NCBI GenBank assembly: GCA_020829485.1
Contig: JAIVFU010000031.1
Coordinates: forward strand, 8,564-72,563
Length of the DNA: 64,000 nucleotides
Reading direction: 5' to 3'
Origin: Nostoc sp. CHAB 5834
Lineage (GTDB): Bacteria; Cyanobacteriota; Cyanobacteriia; Cyanobacteriales; Nostocaceae
The notes below the pieces were generated by a model. That model worked only from the letters and a program-made list of their open reading frames with translations, did not search any database and was not told the DNA's origin. A program made the translations under genes and the position numbers. Each line of letters begins with the position of its first letter. Position 1 is the first letter of the stretch. Of the stretch, positions 44,133 to 54,421 are shown piece after piece.

Positions 44133-45593
44133 CTAAGCTTTAGCTCCAAATTGATGTTTATTGCTAACTTCTAGAGGGAGGAAAATCGTCAAAACTTCCC
44201 CATAGTGTGGACGCTGGCGCACAATCAGTTTGCCGCCGATCGCTTGAAACAAATGCTTGGTTGCGGCGATATTCAAACTAATCGTACCCGTTTCTGGTTG
44301 GAACATCAGCAATTGTCCTAGAGCTTTGCGAATTGGTGGCGTTGCAGGTATGGCGGCTTTACTTGAATCTTTGCACCCAAATTGGGGCGATAATTGTAAC
44401 TTCAGTTGATCTCCGGCGGGAATAACTTGTACTTGAATATGGCTACCAGCAGGTAAGCTGCGAGTGAAATTCTCTATCAAACCAGTGAGTACCTGATCCA
44501 GCATCATGGGATTACTTACCACAGTTGGTAATTGCTGGGGTAAAACGACATTTAAAGTTAAGTTCCGCCGATGCGCGGCTTGTTCCCAACGGGGAATGCT
44601 CTGCTGCAACACTTGATCTAAAGACATCGGCGTGAGTTGAGTTTTTGGCGATTTTGCTGAGGTAGTAGTTTCTAATTCCGCTGCCTTAAACAGCAACTCC
44701 ATTCGATCGATTTGCTCGGTACACTCGTGATCGATAATTTTTAAACGATTGATTACGCTGGCATCTAAATCTCGCCGCTTCAGCAGTAAGCGAGTCATGG
44801 TGCGAATAGTTGTTAAAGGTGTGCGGACTTCGTGAGCGAAAGCTTGGAGCAATTCTACATCAGGATTTGAGGATTCGGCTTTGGGGATTGAACATGGGTT
44901 ATTTTCTTTGTCTTCCTTGTCTCCAGTTCCTATTAAAGAGTCCTTAGTTTCTTCTGCTTCTGTTAATTCCTGAAGCAACAACTGGCTAAACTGAATCATG
45001 ATGCGGTAATCTGGCGCAACCGGAGAATACTCTTGTACTAAAGTATCCAGACGGGCAAAAAATTCTGGATTAGCAAGCATGACTCTTGCTCCTAGCGATC
45101 GCCAAGCCTGCTGCACTACCTCTGGCTCAAAAGAGAATGAAAAGGTTTTTTTACCGTTTTTGTGGGTTGCTAAAACCAGTACTAATCTAAATTTATCTGT
45201 AAAAACCAAACAGAACTGTTCTGTCCCCAGAGGATCGGCAGGTAATAACGAAAGTACCGATTCATGGGGAGCGATTTCTTCATTTACAGACGCGGTAGCA
45301 TCTGGCATCCGAAATGGCATCAGCGCCAAAGGGTTAAATGGTTTTGTGGTAAAAGTTACTGTTTGTAAGCTTTGAGCTAGTTCTGGCTGACTAAATAAGG
45401 GTGCTGGTGCAGCTAAAACTAATCCTTGGGTTGTGTCAACTGAAGCCGATGCTAAAGTATTTAATAGCAAATGTTCTGTCGCCGCTAGGCTGACACGCCA
45501 CTGCCGCTCTGCTTTAGCAGGTGAACATTCGGCTACACTTGATTGATTTTGGGCCAAGATTTCGCTCAGACTTGGCAATATCCATTTGTACAC
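44133..45593 (-). CDS. sensor histidine kinase-like protein with divergent ATPase domain
   Basis: 486 residues. The H box is AFAHEVRTPLTTIRTMTRLL with the His present, followed by a normal dimerisation helix (RLKIIDHECTEQIDRMELLFKAAEL). The catalytic domain keeps MLDQVLTGLIENFTRS in place of the N box, but a DxGxG G1 motif and a GxGLGL G2 motif are not recognisable. The N-terminal 250 residues form a cyanobacterial sensor region without membrane helices. It may be a kinase with low or lost ATPase activity. Confidence 0.75.
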   Translation of the reverse strand: MYKWILPSLSEILAQNQSSVAECSPAKAERQWRVSLAATEHLLLNTLASASVDTTQGLVLAAPAPLFSQPELAQSLQTVTFTTKPFNPLALMPFRMPDATASVNEEIAPHESVLSLLPADPLGTEQFCLVFTDKFRLVLVLATHKNGKKTFSFSFEPEVVQQAWRSLGARVMLANPEFFARLDTLVQEYSPVAPDYRIMIQFSQLLLQELTEAEETKDSLIGTGDKEDKENNPCSIPKAESSNPDVELLQAFAHEVRTPLTTIRTMTRLLLKRRDLDASVINRLKIIDHECTEQIDRMELLFKAAELETTTSAKSPKTQLTPMSLDQVLQQSIPRWEQAAHRRNLTLNVVLPQQLPTVVSNPMMLDQVLTGLIENFTRSLPAGSHIQVQVIPAGDQLKLQLSPQFGCKDSSKAAIPATPPIRKALGQLLMFQPETGTISLNIAATKHLFQAIGGKLIVRQRPHYGEVLTIFLPLEVSNKHQFGAKA

Positions 45594-45794
45594 AGGCTTT
45601 CACCCCCTAATTCAAGAGTGACTAACAGCGTCTAGGGTAGACATCTCACTACTATCTAAGAGGTTATAGCTATTTGTGTACTGACGACAGTGGTAGAACC
45701 GAACAATTCGGGCGCAATTTCCCCTCTAAGTGCGATGTCTACGACGGGCTACACCTAAGCAGCTATGGGTTGAAAAACAGTTGCGCTTATTTTG

Positions 45795-47507
45795 TTACCG
45801 ATTATGGCGATCGCATTGTGATAATTCTGCTATTTTCACTTCTCGAATTGGGATTGCAATTACAAACTCTGCACCCTTTCCCGGTGATGAAATGCATTGC
45901 AAAGATCCACCATGTTTTTCAGTAATTATCTGGTAGCTGATCGATAATCCCATACCAGTTCCCCTACCAACTGGTTTTGTGGTGAAAAAAGGATCAAATA
46001 AACGCGACTGGATTTCTTCTGGGATTCCTACTCCATTATCAGCAATCCGAATAATCGCATTTTCATTTACCTCTTCAGAAGAAATGCGAATCAAGGGATA
46101 TGGACAAAGTTCTTGTTGGAAACACTCTTCTAAAGCATCGATTGCATTTGCCAAGAGGTTCATAAATACCTGATTCATTTGCCCTGCAAAACACTGAATC
46201 TTAGGTATTTCACCATACTCTTTGACTACTTGAATTTGAGGGCGATTATTTTGTGCCTTAAGACGGTGTTGCAAAATTAACAGGGTACTGTCGATTCCTT
46301 CATGCAAATCAGCCGTTTTAAACTCAGCTTCATCCAAGCGAGAGAAGATTCGCAGACTGAGAACAATTTCCCGGATGCGTTTAGCCCCCATCTTCATAGA
46401 GGACAACATCTTAGGCAAATCTTCTATTAGGTACTCAATATCTACTTCTTCGTTAGCATTTTTAATTTCTGGCTCTGGGTTAGGATAATAATTTTGATAA
46501 AGCTTAATTAATAACAGCAGATGTTGAGTATAATCATCAGTGTACTGAATGTTACCATAGATAAAATTAACTGGATTGTTGATTTCATGGGCAACTCCCG
46601 CCACTAGTTGACCCAGACTCGACATTTTTTCAGATTGAATTAATTGAATTTGGGTTTTTTGCAAGTCTTTCAGAGCTTGCTGAAGTTCTGCTTCTGCCTG
46701 CTGACGCTCAACAATTTCGTTTCGTAATTGTTCGTTAGCATTGACCAACTCATCTCTGGAATATTGCAGATCATCCGCCATTTTGTTGAACGAGGTAGCT
46801 AACTCGCCAATCTCATCCTGGGAGCGAATACTAACTCTGGTATCCAGCTTACCTTCAGCCAGATTGAGCACAGCTTGCTGGAGTTGTTTAATCGGTTTTG
46901 AAATGCTTCTAGAAATCAAATACCCTACTAATAGTGCTAGGATGCCACATACCAAACTGATAACCGACGTGGCAACAATATTTTTTTTGGCTGTTACTAG
47001 TGCTGCTTCATAAAGCGGTGTATATTCTAGAATGACTGCACCAATTGTTTCATCCTTGCCAGCCTTCAAAGGAACAGCAATCAATCGAATCCCATTTGGG
47101 TACTCAGGACTAAACTCAATATATGTTCTTGGTATACCATCTTGAATAGTTTTACCAACTTCATTATTGCGATCGTGATCTAATCGCGTACCAATGTCTT
47201 CTGCAACTACATCTGCCAAAATGATTTTATTGCGGTCTACAATCTCCAGATCGCGCTGACGTTTCTTGTGTAGCGATTGAACATGCTCTTGCAATTCGGC
47301 TAGCATCTTATCTCGCGATCCGATTTCGTGGTATTCCTCATGTTCATGACTTACGAAATATCCCACTAGTCCAGCAACTTCTTCAGCGTTTTGTTGAGCA
47401 ATATACTTAGCTATCTTCAATTGTTGATGAGCATTAATCGCACCAGTAATTACTGAGAGAGTAGCTATTCCTATAATTCCCGAAATTAATTTCTGACTAA
47501 TTTTCAT
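45795..47507 (-). CDS. membrane sensor histidine kinase (HAMP-HisKA-HATPase)
   Basis: 570 residues. A membrane helix at residues 7-27, a periplasmic sensor region (to about 185), a second helix (ISLVCGILALLVGYLI), a HAMP domain (SISKPIKQLQQAVLNLAEGKLDTRV), a coiled coil, then HisKA with GVAHEINNPVNFIYGN and an intact HATPase (NLLANAIDALEE, DNGVGIPEE, FDPFFTTKPVGRGTGMGLSIS). No response regulator gene is adjacent. The periplasmic part is rich in His (SHEHEEYHE) near residue 53, possibly relevant to metal sensing. Confidence 0.93.
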   Translation of the reverse strand: MKISQKLISGIIGIATLSVITGAINAHQQLKIAKYIAQQNAEEVAGLVGYFVSHEHEEYHEIGSRDKMLAELQEHVQSLHKKRQRDLEIVDRNKIILADVVAEDIGTRLDHDRNNEVGKTIQDGIPRTYIEFSPEYPNGIRLIAVPLKAGKDETIGAVILEYTPLYEAALVTAKKNIVATSVISLVCGILALLVGYLISRSISKPIKQLQQAVLNLAEGKLDTRVSIRSQDEIGELATSFNKMADDLQYSRDELVNANEQLRNEIVERQQAEAELQQALKDLQKTQIQLIQSEKMSSLGQLVAGVAHEINNPVNFIYGNIQYTDDYTQHLLLLIKLYQNYYPNPEPEIKNANEEVDIEYLIEDLPKMLSSMKMGAKRIREIVLSLRIFSRLDEAEFKTADLHEGIDSTLLILQHRLKAQNNRPQIQVVKEYGEIPKIQCFAGQMNQVFMNLLANAIDALEECFQQELCPYPLIRISSEEVNENAIIRIADNGVGIPEEIQSRLFDPFFTTKPVGRGTGMGLSISYQIITEKHGGSLQCISSPGKGAEFVIAIPIREVKIAELSQCDRHNR

Positions 47508-47650
47508 CCCTTGCTCGAAACCTCAAGTGCTGGCTACTGCGCTAATTCAGTTTTGGGGAGTTTGCCCTGATTTTAAAATTCCCAAATATGTGCCTGAAAG
47601 CTACAGAGTCAACAGCCATTAGCCAAATCTTTAATCTGGAGCTATCTTTG

Positions 47651-47679
47651 GCGATGCCTACGGCTGGCTACGCCTACGC
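47651..47679. repeat. GCGATGCCTACGG dispersed repeat (intergenic copy)
   Basis: GCGATGCCTACGGCTGGCTA with CGCCTACGCA following. The same unit lies in coding sequence at 54794-54822 and, inverted, at 57828-57860; decayed copies are near 22328, 30931, 45731 and 48741. Confidence 0.85.
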
Positions 47680-47722
47680 ATTTTTTGAGTAGATTAACAA
47701 TAGACCATCTCAAAGGCACGTT

Positions 47723-48538
47723 ATGACTTCTTTTAATTCAGTTGAAGATTTGGTACTAGTTGCTGGTGCGACTGGTGGAGTGGGGCAACTAGTGGTAGGC
47801 AAGTTACTAGAAAAGGGTTTGAAAGTTCGCGTTTTGACACGCAATGCCGCAAAAGCCGAAGAAATGTTTAACCAGAGAGTAGAAATTGCCGTTGGTGACA
47901 TCCGCCAGCCAGCTACACTACCAGCCGCAACGCAAAATGTCAGCCACATCATCAGTTGTACTGGAACCACTGCCTTTCCCTCTGCGCGATGGGAGTTTGA
48001 GCAATCCCCAAACTTGATTGAATGGGGAATCACTTTCCTTAATCCCAAATCTAGTGAAGCAAAAGCAAAGAATAGTCCGGCAAAGGTCGATGCCCAAGGT
48101 GTGAGCAACCTAGTGACAGCAGCACCCCGCAATTTGAAGCGGTTCGTTTTCGTTTCTTCTTGCGGAATTCTCCGTAAAAATCAGTTTCCTTTTAGTGTTC
48201 TTAATGCTTTTAGCGTGTTGGATGCCAAACAAAAAGGCGAAGAGTCCATTATTAATTCAGGATTACCCTACACCATTATCCGCCCAGGACGCTTGATTGA
48301 CGGCCCATATACCTCATACGACCTCAACACCCTCCTGAAGGCAAAAACTGGGGGTAAATACGGAGTGGTAGTAGGCACTGGAGATACACTTTCGGGTGAT
48401 ACCAGCCGGATTGATGTAGCAAACGCTTGTGTAGAATGCCTTTTACACCCAAGTAGTTCCAGGAAAATTTTTGAAATAGTCAACCAGGGACAAAGGCCGC
48501 CTGCAATTAACTGGGAAACTCTTTTTTCTTTGCTCTGA
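47723..48538 (+). CDS. NAD(P)-binding atypical SDR (NmrA-like)
   Basis: 271 residues. The dinucleotide-binding motif VLVAGATGGVGQLVVGKLLEKG is at the N-terminus, followed by VRVLTRNAAKAEEMF, GDIRQPATLPAA and ISCTGTTAFPS. VSSCGILRKN and YTIIRPGRLIDGPYT replace the catalytic Tyr-Lys of classical SDRs, as in the atypical SDR5 group of cyanobacteria and plastids. Cofactor binding is likely; the substrate is unknown. It is divergent from the membrane kinase gene. Confidence 0.88.
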   Translation: MTSFNSVEDLVLVAGATGGVGQLVVGKLLEKGLKVRVLTRNAAKAEEMFNQRVEIAVGDIRQPATLPAATQNVSHIISCTGTTAFPSARWEFEQSPNLIEWGITFLNPKSSEAKAKNSPAKVDAQGVSNLVTAAPRNLKRFVFVSSCGILRKNQFPFSVLNAFSVLDAKQKGEESIINSGLPYTIIRPGRLIDGPYTSYDLNTLLKAKTGGKYGVVVGTGDTLSGDTSRIDVANACVECLLHPSSSRKIFEIVNQGQRPPAINWETLFSLL

Positions 48539-49152
48539 GTAAGTGCTGAGTAATATTTTATCCAATACCCAGTACCAAAATATTGCTGATTAGGGACTGA
48601 CAAATAAAAAAATACTCAAAAAACTGGCAAAAAAACTCTCTTCTCCTCATTCCTCTGTGTTCTCTGCGTCTCTGTGGTTAGTTGATTTGATTAATTTATT
48701 TTTTGGAAGTCCCTTATACGGAATACAGAAGCAATGCTTGCGGCGGGCTATTCGGCGTAGCGTCCTTTAATTTTGTTCTATTTTCGGTACTTTTGTAACT
48801 TATTACCTCTAAAGGCGGCAAACACGACTCTACCGTTACGGTTCACCCTAATTACTGAAAGTATTAATTCCCATACATTAGACAGAGTGAAGGCAATAAA
48901 TCCATGAAATAACTAAAAAAACTATTTAGTTAGTTTAACCGTCCTAAGTAAGGTTCGGGAAACCACCCTTCATGGACTGGCTAACACTAAGCTTCAGTAT
49001 ATATATCAGCATATCTGGAGTTTTTAACCCCAGAAAAGCCAAAACAAAGGTATTCATGCTGAACTGGCTGATTTATTGACCCTATTGGTTCAAAATTTAG
49101 TCCTTTATATTCTCATTCATTCATTTGTAGTTATACGGAGCCAGCACCTAAA
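48539..49152. other. intergenic region upstream of dnaK
   Basis: Holds a CTCTGTGTTCTCTGCGTC dispersed repeat (about 48652-48680), a decayed GCGGGCTATTCGGCGTAGC repeat (48741-48765) and a small hairpin CTGGAGTTTTTAACCCCAG near 49013. I looked for a CIRCE operator (TTAGCACTC with inverted copy) for dnaK and found none. No gene. Confidence 0.6.
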
Positions 49153-51054
49153 ATGGCAAAAGTAGTTGGAATTGACTTAGGAACAACGAACTCCTGCGTG
49201 GCAGTGATGGAAGGTGGTAAACCCACAGTAATTGCTAATGCTGAAGGTTTTCGGACAACGCCATCAGTAGTCGCATTTGCGAAAAATGGCGACAACTTGG
49301 TTGGGCAAATCGCCAAACGCCAAGCGGTGATGAACCCCGAAAATACGTTTTACTCAGTCAAACGCTTTATCGGACGCCGCTACGAGGAAGTGAGTAACGA
49401 AGCTACGGAAGTTTCTTACAAAGTCCTCAGCAGCAACGGCAATGTCAAATTAGATTGTCCTATAGCTGGTAAACCGTTTGCTCCTGAAGAAATTTCTGCA
49501 AAAGTTCTTCGCAAACTAGTTGAAGATGCCAGCAAATACTTGGGTGAAACTGTAACCCAAGCTGTAATCACTGTTCCCGCCTACTTCAACGACTCGCAAC
49601 GCCAAGCGACAAAAGACGCTGGGAAAATTGCCGGGATTGAAGTTCTACGGATTATCAACGAGCCTACAGCCGCTTCTTTGGCTTATGGATTTGACAAGAA
49701 GAGTAACGAAACCATCCTCGTGTTTGACCTTGGTGGTGGTACCTTCGACGTATCCGTGCTGGAAGTAGGAGATGGAGTTTTTGAAGTACTAGCCACATCT
49801 GGTGATACTCACCTTGGTGGTGACGACTTCGATAAAAAGATAGTGGACTTCTTAGCTGAGAAGTTCAAGAAAGCCGAAGGCATTGAGCTACGGAAAGACA
49901 AGCAAGCTTTACAACGTCTGACTGAAGCCGCAGAAAAAGCGAAAATTGAGCTTTCTAGCGTTAGCCAAGCAGAAATCAACCTGCCATTTATCACCGCTAC
50001 CCAGGATGGGCCCAAGCACCTGGATACAACCCTGACTCGCGCTCAATTTGAAGAACTTTGCTCTGACTTAATCGACCGTTGTCGGATTCCTGTGGAAAAC
50101 GCCCTTCGGGATGCCAAGTTAAACAAAGGCGATATTGATGAAGTGGTATTAGTTGGTGGTTCTACCCGCATTCCCGCAGTCCAACAGATTGTGAAGCAGG
50201 TATTGGGTAAAGACCCCAACCAAACCGTCAACCCTGATGAAGTCGTAGCAGTTGGTGCAGCTATTCAAGCCGGGGTACTAGCTGGTGATGTAACTGGCAT
50301 CTTGCTGTTAGACGTGACACCGCTATCTTTGGGTGTTGAAACATTGGGCGGCGTGATGACCAAAATTATCCCCCGCAACACAACAATTCCCACCAAGAAA
50401 TCGGAAGTCTTCTCCACTGCTGTGGATGGACAAACAAACGTAGAAATTCACGTCCTCCAAGGTGAACGCGAATTCTCTAACGATAACAAGAGCTTGGGAA
50501 CCTTCCGTCTGGATGGTATTCCTGCTGCACCACGCGGCGTTCCTCAAATTGAAGTGGTGTTCGACATTGACGCTAACGGTATCCTTAACGTTACCGCTAA
50601 GGACAAAGGTACTGGTAAAGAACAGTCCATCAGCATAACTGGCGCTTCCACTCTGGATAAAAATGACGTTGACCGGATGGTTAGAGAAGCTGAACAAAAC
50701 GCTTCATCTGACAAAGAACGGCGTGAGAAGATTGAACGCAAGAACCAAGCCGACTCTTTGGCATACCAAGCTGAGAAGCAGCTACAAGAATTGGGCGATA
50801 AAGTTCCCGATGCTGACAAGACTAAAGTCGAAGGTTTGGTGAAAGAACTGCGCGAAGCAGTTGCTAAAGAAGACGATGAGCAAATCAAAAAGCTCACCCC
50901 AGAATTGCAACAAGCGTTATTCGCTGTTGGTAGCAATATTTATCAACAAGCTGGTGGCGGTGCTACACCTGGTGCTGAACCTCAAGATAGCGGTTCCACA
51001 TCTAGTGGTAGCGGTGATGATGTCATTGACGCTGATTTTACAGAGAGCAAATAA
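49153..51054 (+). CDS. dnaK: molecular chaperone DnaK (Hsp70)
   Basis: 633 residues, normal length. It starts [19 protein letters not shown] and has [66 protein letters not shown] and the substrate-binding domain [16 protein letters not shown]. The C-terminus ends [10 protein letters not shown], close to the EEVD-like bacterial tail. It is most like the main cyanobacterial DnaK2. It stands alone; dnaJ, grpE and hrcA are not adjacent. A terminator follows. Confidence 0.98.
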   Translation: MAKVVGIDLGTTNSCVAVMEGGKPTVIANAEGFRTTPSVVAFAKNGDNLVGQIAKRQAVMNPENTFYSVKRFIGRRYEEVSNEATEVSYKVLSSNGNVKLDCPIAGKPFAPEEISAKVLRKLVEDASKYLGETVTQAVITVPAYFNDSQRQATKDAGKIAGIEVLRIINEPTAASLAYGFDKKSNETILVFDLGGGTFDVSVLEVGDGVFEVLATSGDTHLGGDDFDKKIVDFLAEKFKKAEGIELRKDKQALQRLTEAAEKAKIELSSVSQAEINLPFITATQDGPKHLDTTLTRAQFEELCSDLIDRCRIPVENALRDAKLNKGDIDEVVLVGGSTRIPAVQQIVKQVLGKDPNQTVNPDEVVAVGAAIQAGVLAGDVTGILLLDVTPLSLGVETLGGVMTKIIPRNTTIPTKKSEVFSTAVDGQTNVEIHVLQGEREFSNDNKSLGTFRLDGIPAAPRGVPQIEVVFDIDANGILNVTAKDKGTGKEQSISITGASTLDKNDVDRMVREAEQNASSDKERREKIERKNQADSLAYQAEKQLQELGDKVPDADKTKVEGLVKELREAVAKEDDEQIKKLTPELQQALFAVGSNIYQQAGGGATPGAEPQDSGSTSSGSGDDVIDADFTESK

Positions 51055-51099
51055 TTTCCCTACTTCTTTTGGGAAGATTATTTAGTCGCACCTCATATT

Positions 51100-51136
51100 A
51101 CCCACTCAGGCAAATCCCTGAGTGGGGATTTTTTTT
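51100..51136 (+). terminator. intrinsic terminator after dnaK
   Basis: CCCACTCAGG, loop CAAAT, CCTGAGTGGG, then GA and eight T residues. Confidence 0.92.
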
Positions 51137-51162
51137 AAGGAGTTATGAGTTAAAAGTTAGGA

Positions 51163-51190
51163 GTAGAGACGCGATTAATCGCGTCTCTAC
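51163..51190. repeat. GTAGAGACG palindrome, perfect copy
   Basis: GTAGAGACGCGATT and its exact complement, 28 bp, in the dnaK-downstream gap. It is the best-preserved member of the family in this window. Confidence 0.9.
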
Positions 51191-51388
51191 AGGAGTTTGA
51201 AGTTTGAGTAAAACTAATATTGGTAACTCTTAATCTTAATTCTTAACTTTATTCCTAATACCAATTTTAAAAATGATTGCGACAGATGGACAGAGAAAAC
51301 CCAGATACACTAAGCGGTTTCCAATCCAAAATCTAAAATTCAAAATCTAAAATGGTATAACTCCTCACTCTCAACTCCTAACTCCCTT

Positions 51389-52033
51389 ATGCCATATCCA
51401 CAAGCACCTTGGACACTTCAGGGCTATGCTATCCAAACTCTGCATTTGGTAAATGTTGACCAAGTGCGCCCTTTGATTCCCTTAGAGTTAGAAATTATTT
51501 CTGTATGGCCTGGTAAGACTCTCGCTAGTGTATATTTATCTCATTATGGGTCAGGCTCGGTACTGGAGTACAGCGAGTTAATTGTTGCCCCAGCTGTGGT
51601 TAATTACCAGAGCAAAATCGGTGGTTGGATTTCCCATATTTATGTAGATAATGCTGATTCGGTGGCTGGTGGTCGAGAAATTTGGGGACTACCAAAGGAA
51701 CTAGCTGAGTTTACCTGGGAACAAGGAAAGTATGTTACTGTGCATCAGGGAAATCAAAGATTGTGTAGTCTTAACTATAATCAACAAAGCTTGGCATGGA
51801 GACAGTGGTTAACTGCTTCTGCTTTCAGCACCAAGGGTGGTGATTTGCTGATATTCCCTGCTGAATTTGAGTCTGTGTTGGGTTTGATTGGTTCTAAGTT
51901 AGAAATCCCCGGCGAAAGTCCTTTTTCTGGAATAGATTTAGGTCAGCCTTGGTTAACTGTGCGTTGTGAGCAGATGAGTTTGCGGATTGATGCACCAACA
52001 GTTGTAGGACACGGAAAGCAGAAGTTTACCTAG
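51389..52033 (+). CDS. acetoacetate decarboxylase-like protein
   Basis: 214 residues, somewhat shorter than classical acetoacetate decarboxylase (about 245). Recognisable stretches are LVPL-type VRPLIPLELEIISVWPGKTLASVYLSHY, YSELIVAPAVV, GGWISHIYVDNADSVAGGREIWGLPKELAEF, matching the ADC superfamily. The catalytic Lys of the true decarboxylase is not clearly present, since LPK (GREIWGLPKELAEF) is the only candidate. Function is uncertain; the neighbourhood gives no pathway. Confidence 0.8.
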   Translation: MPYPQAPWTLQGYAIQTLHLVNVDQVRPLIPLELEIISVWPGKTLASVYLSHYGSGSVLEYSELIVAPAVVNYQSKIGGWISHIYVDNADSVAGGREIWGLPKELAEFTWEQGKYVTVHQGNQRLCSLNYNQQSLAWRQWLTASAFSTKGGDLLIFPAEFESVLGLIGSKLEIPGESPFSGIDLGQPWLTVRCEQMSLRIDAPTVVGHGKQKFT

Positions 52034-52090
52034 CTTTAACAAAGGTATGTTGCTCTAAGTCTTGTTAATTAGACATCTCCGAAAAATAAT

Positions 52091-52119
52091 GTAGAGACGT
52101 AGCACTGCTACGTCTCTAC
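52091..52119. repeat. GTAGAGACG palindrome variant
   Basis: GTAGAGACGTAGCA and complementary TGCTACGTCTCTAC around a single C. The arms are conserved, the centre differs from the other copies. Confidence 0.85.
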
Positions 52120-52239
52120 AAGGGTTTTGGGTAACGCATATTTAATTTCTGGAGATGTCTCTTGAACTGTTAGCTGGATTTACGCCAAGTTGTACTAAGC
52201 AATTTCCAGGTTCAGCCTTGGGATTATTTTGAAAATATC

Positions 52240-54120
52240 TTAACTTCCCAACATCTGCAAGTTATGTAAAGTGGCATAAAGCCCGCCTTCTTGTATTAGT
52301 TGTTCATGGCTTCCCTGTTCGATTAATTCGCCGCGCTTCAGAACAAAAATCCGGTCTACATTGCGAATTGTAGACAGGCGGTGAGCAATAATAATCGCGG
52401 TACGTCTGAGCAAAAGCTGGTTTAATGCCTCTTGAACTAAAGCTTCTGTGCCAACATCTAAACTAGCGGTAGCTTCATCTAGTACCAATATTTGGGGATT
52501 GCGAATGGCAGCCCGCGCAAAGGCTAATAGTTGCTTTTGACCACTAGAAATATTTGTGCCCCGTTCTCGCAGTTGAGTATCATAACCTTGGGGTAGTTCT
52601 TCTATAAACTGGGCAATGTTGGTTTGCTCTGCTGCTTGTTGAATCTGTTCAATGGTATAGCCATCTCCTAAAGAAATGTTGCTTTTAACATCGCCAGCAA
52701 ACAAAAAGCCTTCTTGGAAAATTACTGCCATGTAGCTCCGCAGTTCTGCCTGTGCTACTTCCCGAATATCTACGCCATCTATGAGAATACGTCCTTGGGT
52801 GGGTTCGTAGAGACGGCACAAAAGACGGATGATCGAACTTTTACCCGCACCTGTGGGGCCGACTAATGCAATTTTTTCACCAGGATGAATGGTGAAATCT
52901 AAGTCTTTAATTACGTAATCATCATTTTTGTAAGCAAACCAGACGTGATCAAAACGGATTTCTCCCAGTTCAGGTGGGGAAGTGACATCTGGAGATTCTA
53001 GATTTGCAACGATCTCGTCTATGTAACCAAATTTTGCATCCAATATTGAGAAGCGGACATTGGCGCGATCGCGGATTTCGATCGGTTCATCTAATATATC
53101 GCCTACACGTTCTATTGCAGTAAAACCTGCTTGAATTACTGTAAATTTTTCGGCAAAATCCCTTAAAGGATCAAATAATCGCTGGGCATATAAGATAAAT
53201 GCAGATAATGTCCCGAAAGCTAAAGTTTTTCCTAATAGTAAGGAACCACCCATGCCTAAAACAGCTGCGATCGCAATCAGACCAATCCATTCTAAGGTGG
53301 CTGAAATAAATGAATCATAAAAGATGGTTTTATCCATTTGCTGAGTGTAGCGGCTGTTTGTGGCGCGAAACAATTCGGCATTAAATTTTTCCCTACGGAA
53401 CAACTGCACTACGTTAATGCCAACCACATTTTCTTGTAACTGTGAGTTCAATATAGAAAGTTCTTCCCGCCCTTTGTAATTGGCTTTGCGGTACTGTTGC
53501 TGAATGTAAACAATTAACCAGCTAATTGGTAACAACATCACTAGCAGCAAGCAAGTAAGTTGCCATTCGATGGAAAACATTAAACCCAAAATCACCAGCA
53601 TGGAAAACAAATTGGACACAATGCCAATCGCCCCAGTAGAAAAGACATCGCCTAACACTTCCACATCGCTCGTGATTCTGGTGATTAATTTACCTACGGG
53701 TGTACGGTCAAAAAACCGTACTGCTAACGATGTCACATGCTGAAATAAGTCTTGGCGAATTGCTGCGGTGATTTGTTGCCCTAGCTTTTGTACTAAATAA
53801 CCTTGATAGCCTGTTAAAATCAGTCGGCTTGCGATCGCAACAAATAACAATCCCTCCAGGATATTTAGCCCTTCGGATAAGGGACGATTCCTGAGAAATT
53901 CGTAAGTGTTTGGTTCATTGCGAATTAGGGAGATAGCTTGGCCAATCAACAGTGGTTGTACGGCATTAGCTAGGGCAAGCGGTACAAGTAAGCCCATTGA
54001 TAGCGCCAACAGCCGTCCGCTACGACGGGCATAAGGCACTAAACGCAAAAACAACCGCCAATCATTTTCACGGCGATGGTCTTGCGTATAAGATTTTTTG
54101 AGAGATTGGTAGATGCTCAT
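52240..54120 (-). CDS. ABC transporter, fused permease and ATPase (MsbA-like exporter)
   Basis: 626 residues. Six membrane helices (about residues 35-330) precede an ATPase domain with Walker A GPTGAGKSS, the Q loop VIFQEGFLF, signature SSGQKQLLAFARA, Walker B ILVLDEATASLD and the H loop IIAHRLSTI. This half-transporter should dimerise and export lipid, peptide or drug substrates. An insertion before the ATPase (EPIEIRDRANVRFSILDAKFGYIDEIVANLESPDV) is longer than usual. It is monocistronic. Confidence 0.93.
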   Translation of the reverse strand: MSIYQSLKKSYTQDHRRENDWRLFLRLVPYARRSGRLLALSMGLLVPLALANAVQPLLIGQAISLIRNEPNTYEFLRNRPLSEGLNILEGLLFVAIASRLILTGYQGYLVQKLGQQITAAIRQDLFQHVTSLAVRFFDRTPVGKLITRITSDVEVLGDVFSTGAIGIVSNLFSMLVILGLMFSIEWQLTCLLLVMLLPISWLIVYIQQQYRKANYKGREELSILNSQLQENVVGINVVQLFRREKFNAELFRATNSRYTQQMDKTIFYDSFISATLEWIGLIAIAAVLGMGGSLLLGKTLAFGTLSAFILYAQRLFDPLRDFAEKFTVIQAGFTAIERVGDILDEPIEIRDRANVRFSILDAKFGYIDEIVANLESPDVTSPPELGEIRFDHVWFAYKNDDYVIKDLDFTIHPGEKIALVGPTGAGKSSIIRLLCRLYEPTQGRILIDGVDIREVAQAELRSYMAVIFQEGFLFAGDVKSNISLGDGYTIEQIQQAAEQTNIAQFIEELPQGYDTQLRERGTNISSGQKQLLAFARAAIRNPQILVLDEATASLDVGTEALVQEALNQLLLRRTAIIIAHRLSTIRNVDRIFVLKRGELIEQGSHEQLIQEGGLYATLHNLQMLGS

Positions 54121-54194
54121 AGTAAGAGCATTATATTAATGTTTGGAAAAAAACACGCATGTTTAAAGTAGCGTTTGTCTTCTTACTCTGTACC

Positions 54195-54419
54195 ATGCCT
54201 GAGATAGAAACTGCAAGACTGTTACTAAGACCCTATACTCCTCAAGACCTGGATGAACTTGCTTTCATTTTGAGCAACCTAGCAGTTATGAGGTATTTAC
54301 CCAGAGGGACTATACCTAAAGATCAGGTAAAAAATGTAGTGTATTATGCTCTGGCTCGTTCCGAATGGCGATCGGATGTTCTCTTTACATTTTGCAAATT
54401 TAAATTTGAATTGGGGTAA
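54195..54419 (+). pseudogene. GNAT acetyltransferase with internal deletion
   Basis: 75 codons from the ATG at 54195. The first 44 (MPEIETARLLLRPYTPQDLD...VMRYLPRGTIP) match the N-terminus of the neighbouring GNAT. It then jumps to VVYYALARSEWRSDVLFTF, which matches the last 25 residues of that GNAT (VVYYAASNSEWQAD). About 100 residues containing the acetyl-CoA site are missing in frame. It is a decayed tandem paralogue. Confidence 0.75.
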
Positions 54420-54421
54420 TT

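Noticed and set aside
48953..49152. CIRCE operator upstream of dnaK
   Set aside because: TTAGCACTC with its inverted copy is not present, and no HrcA-type site was found.
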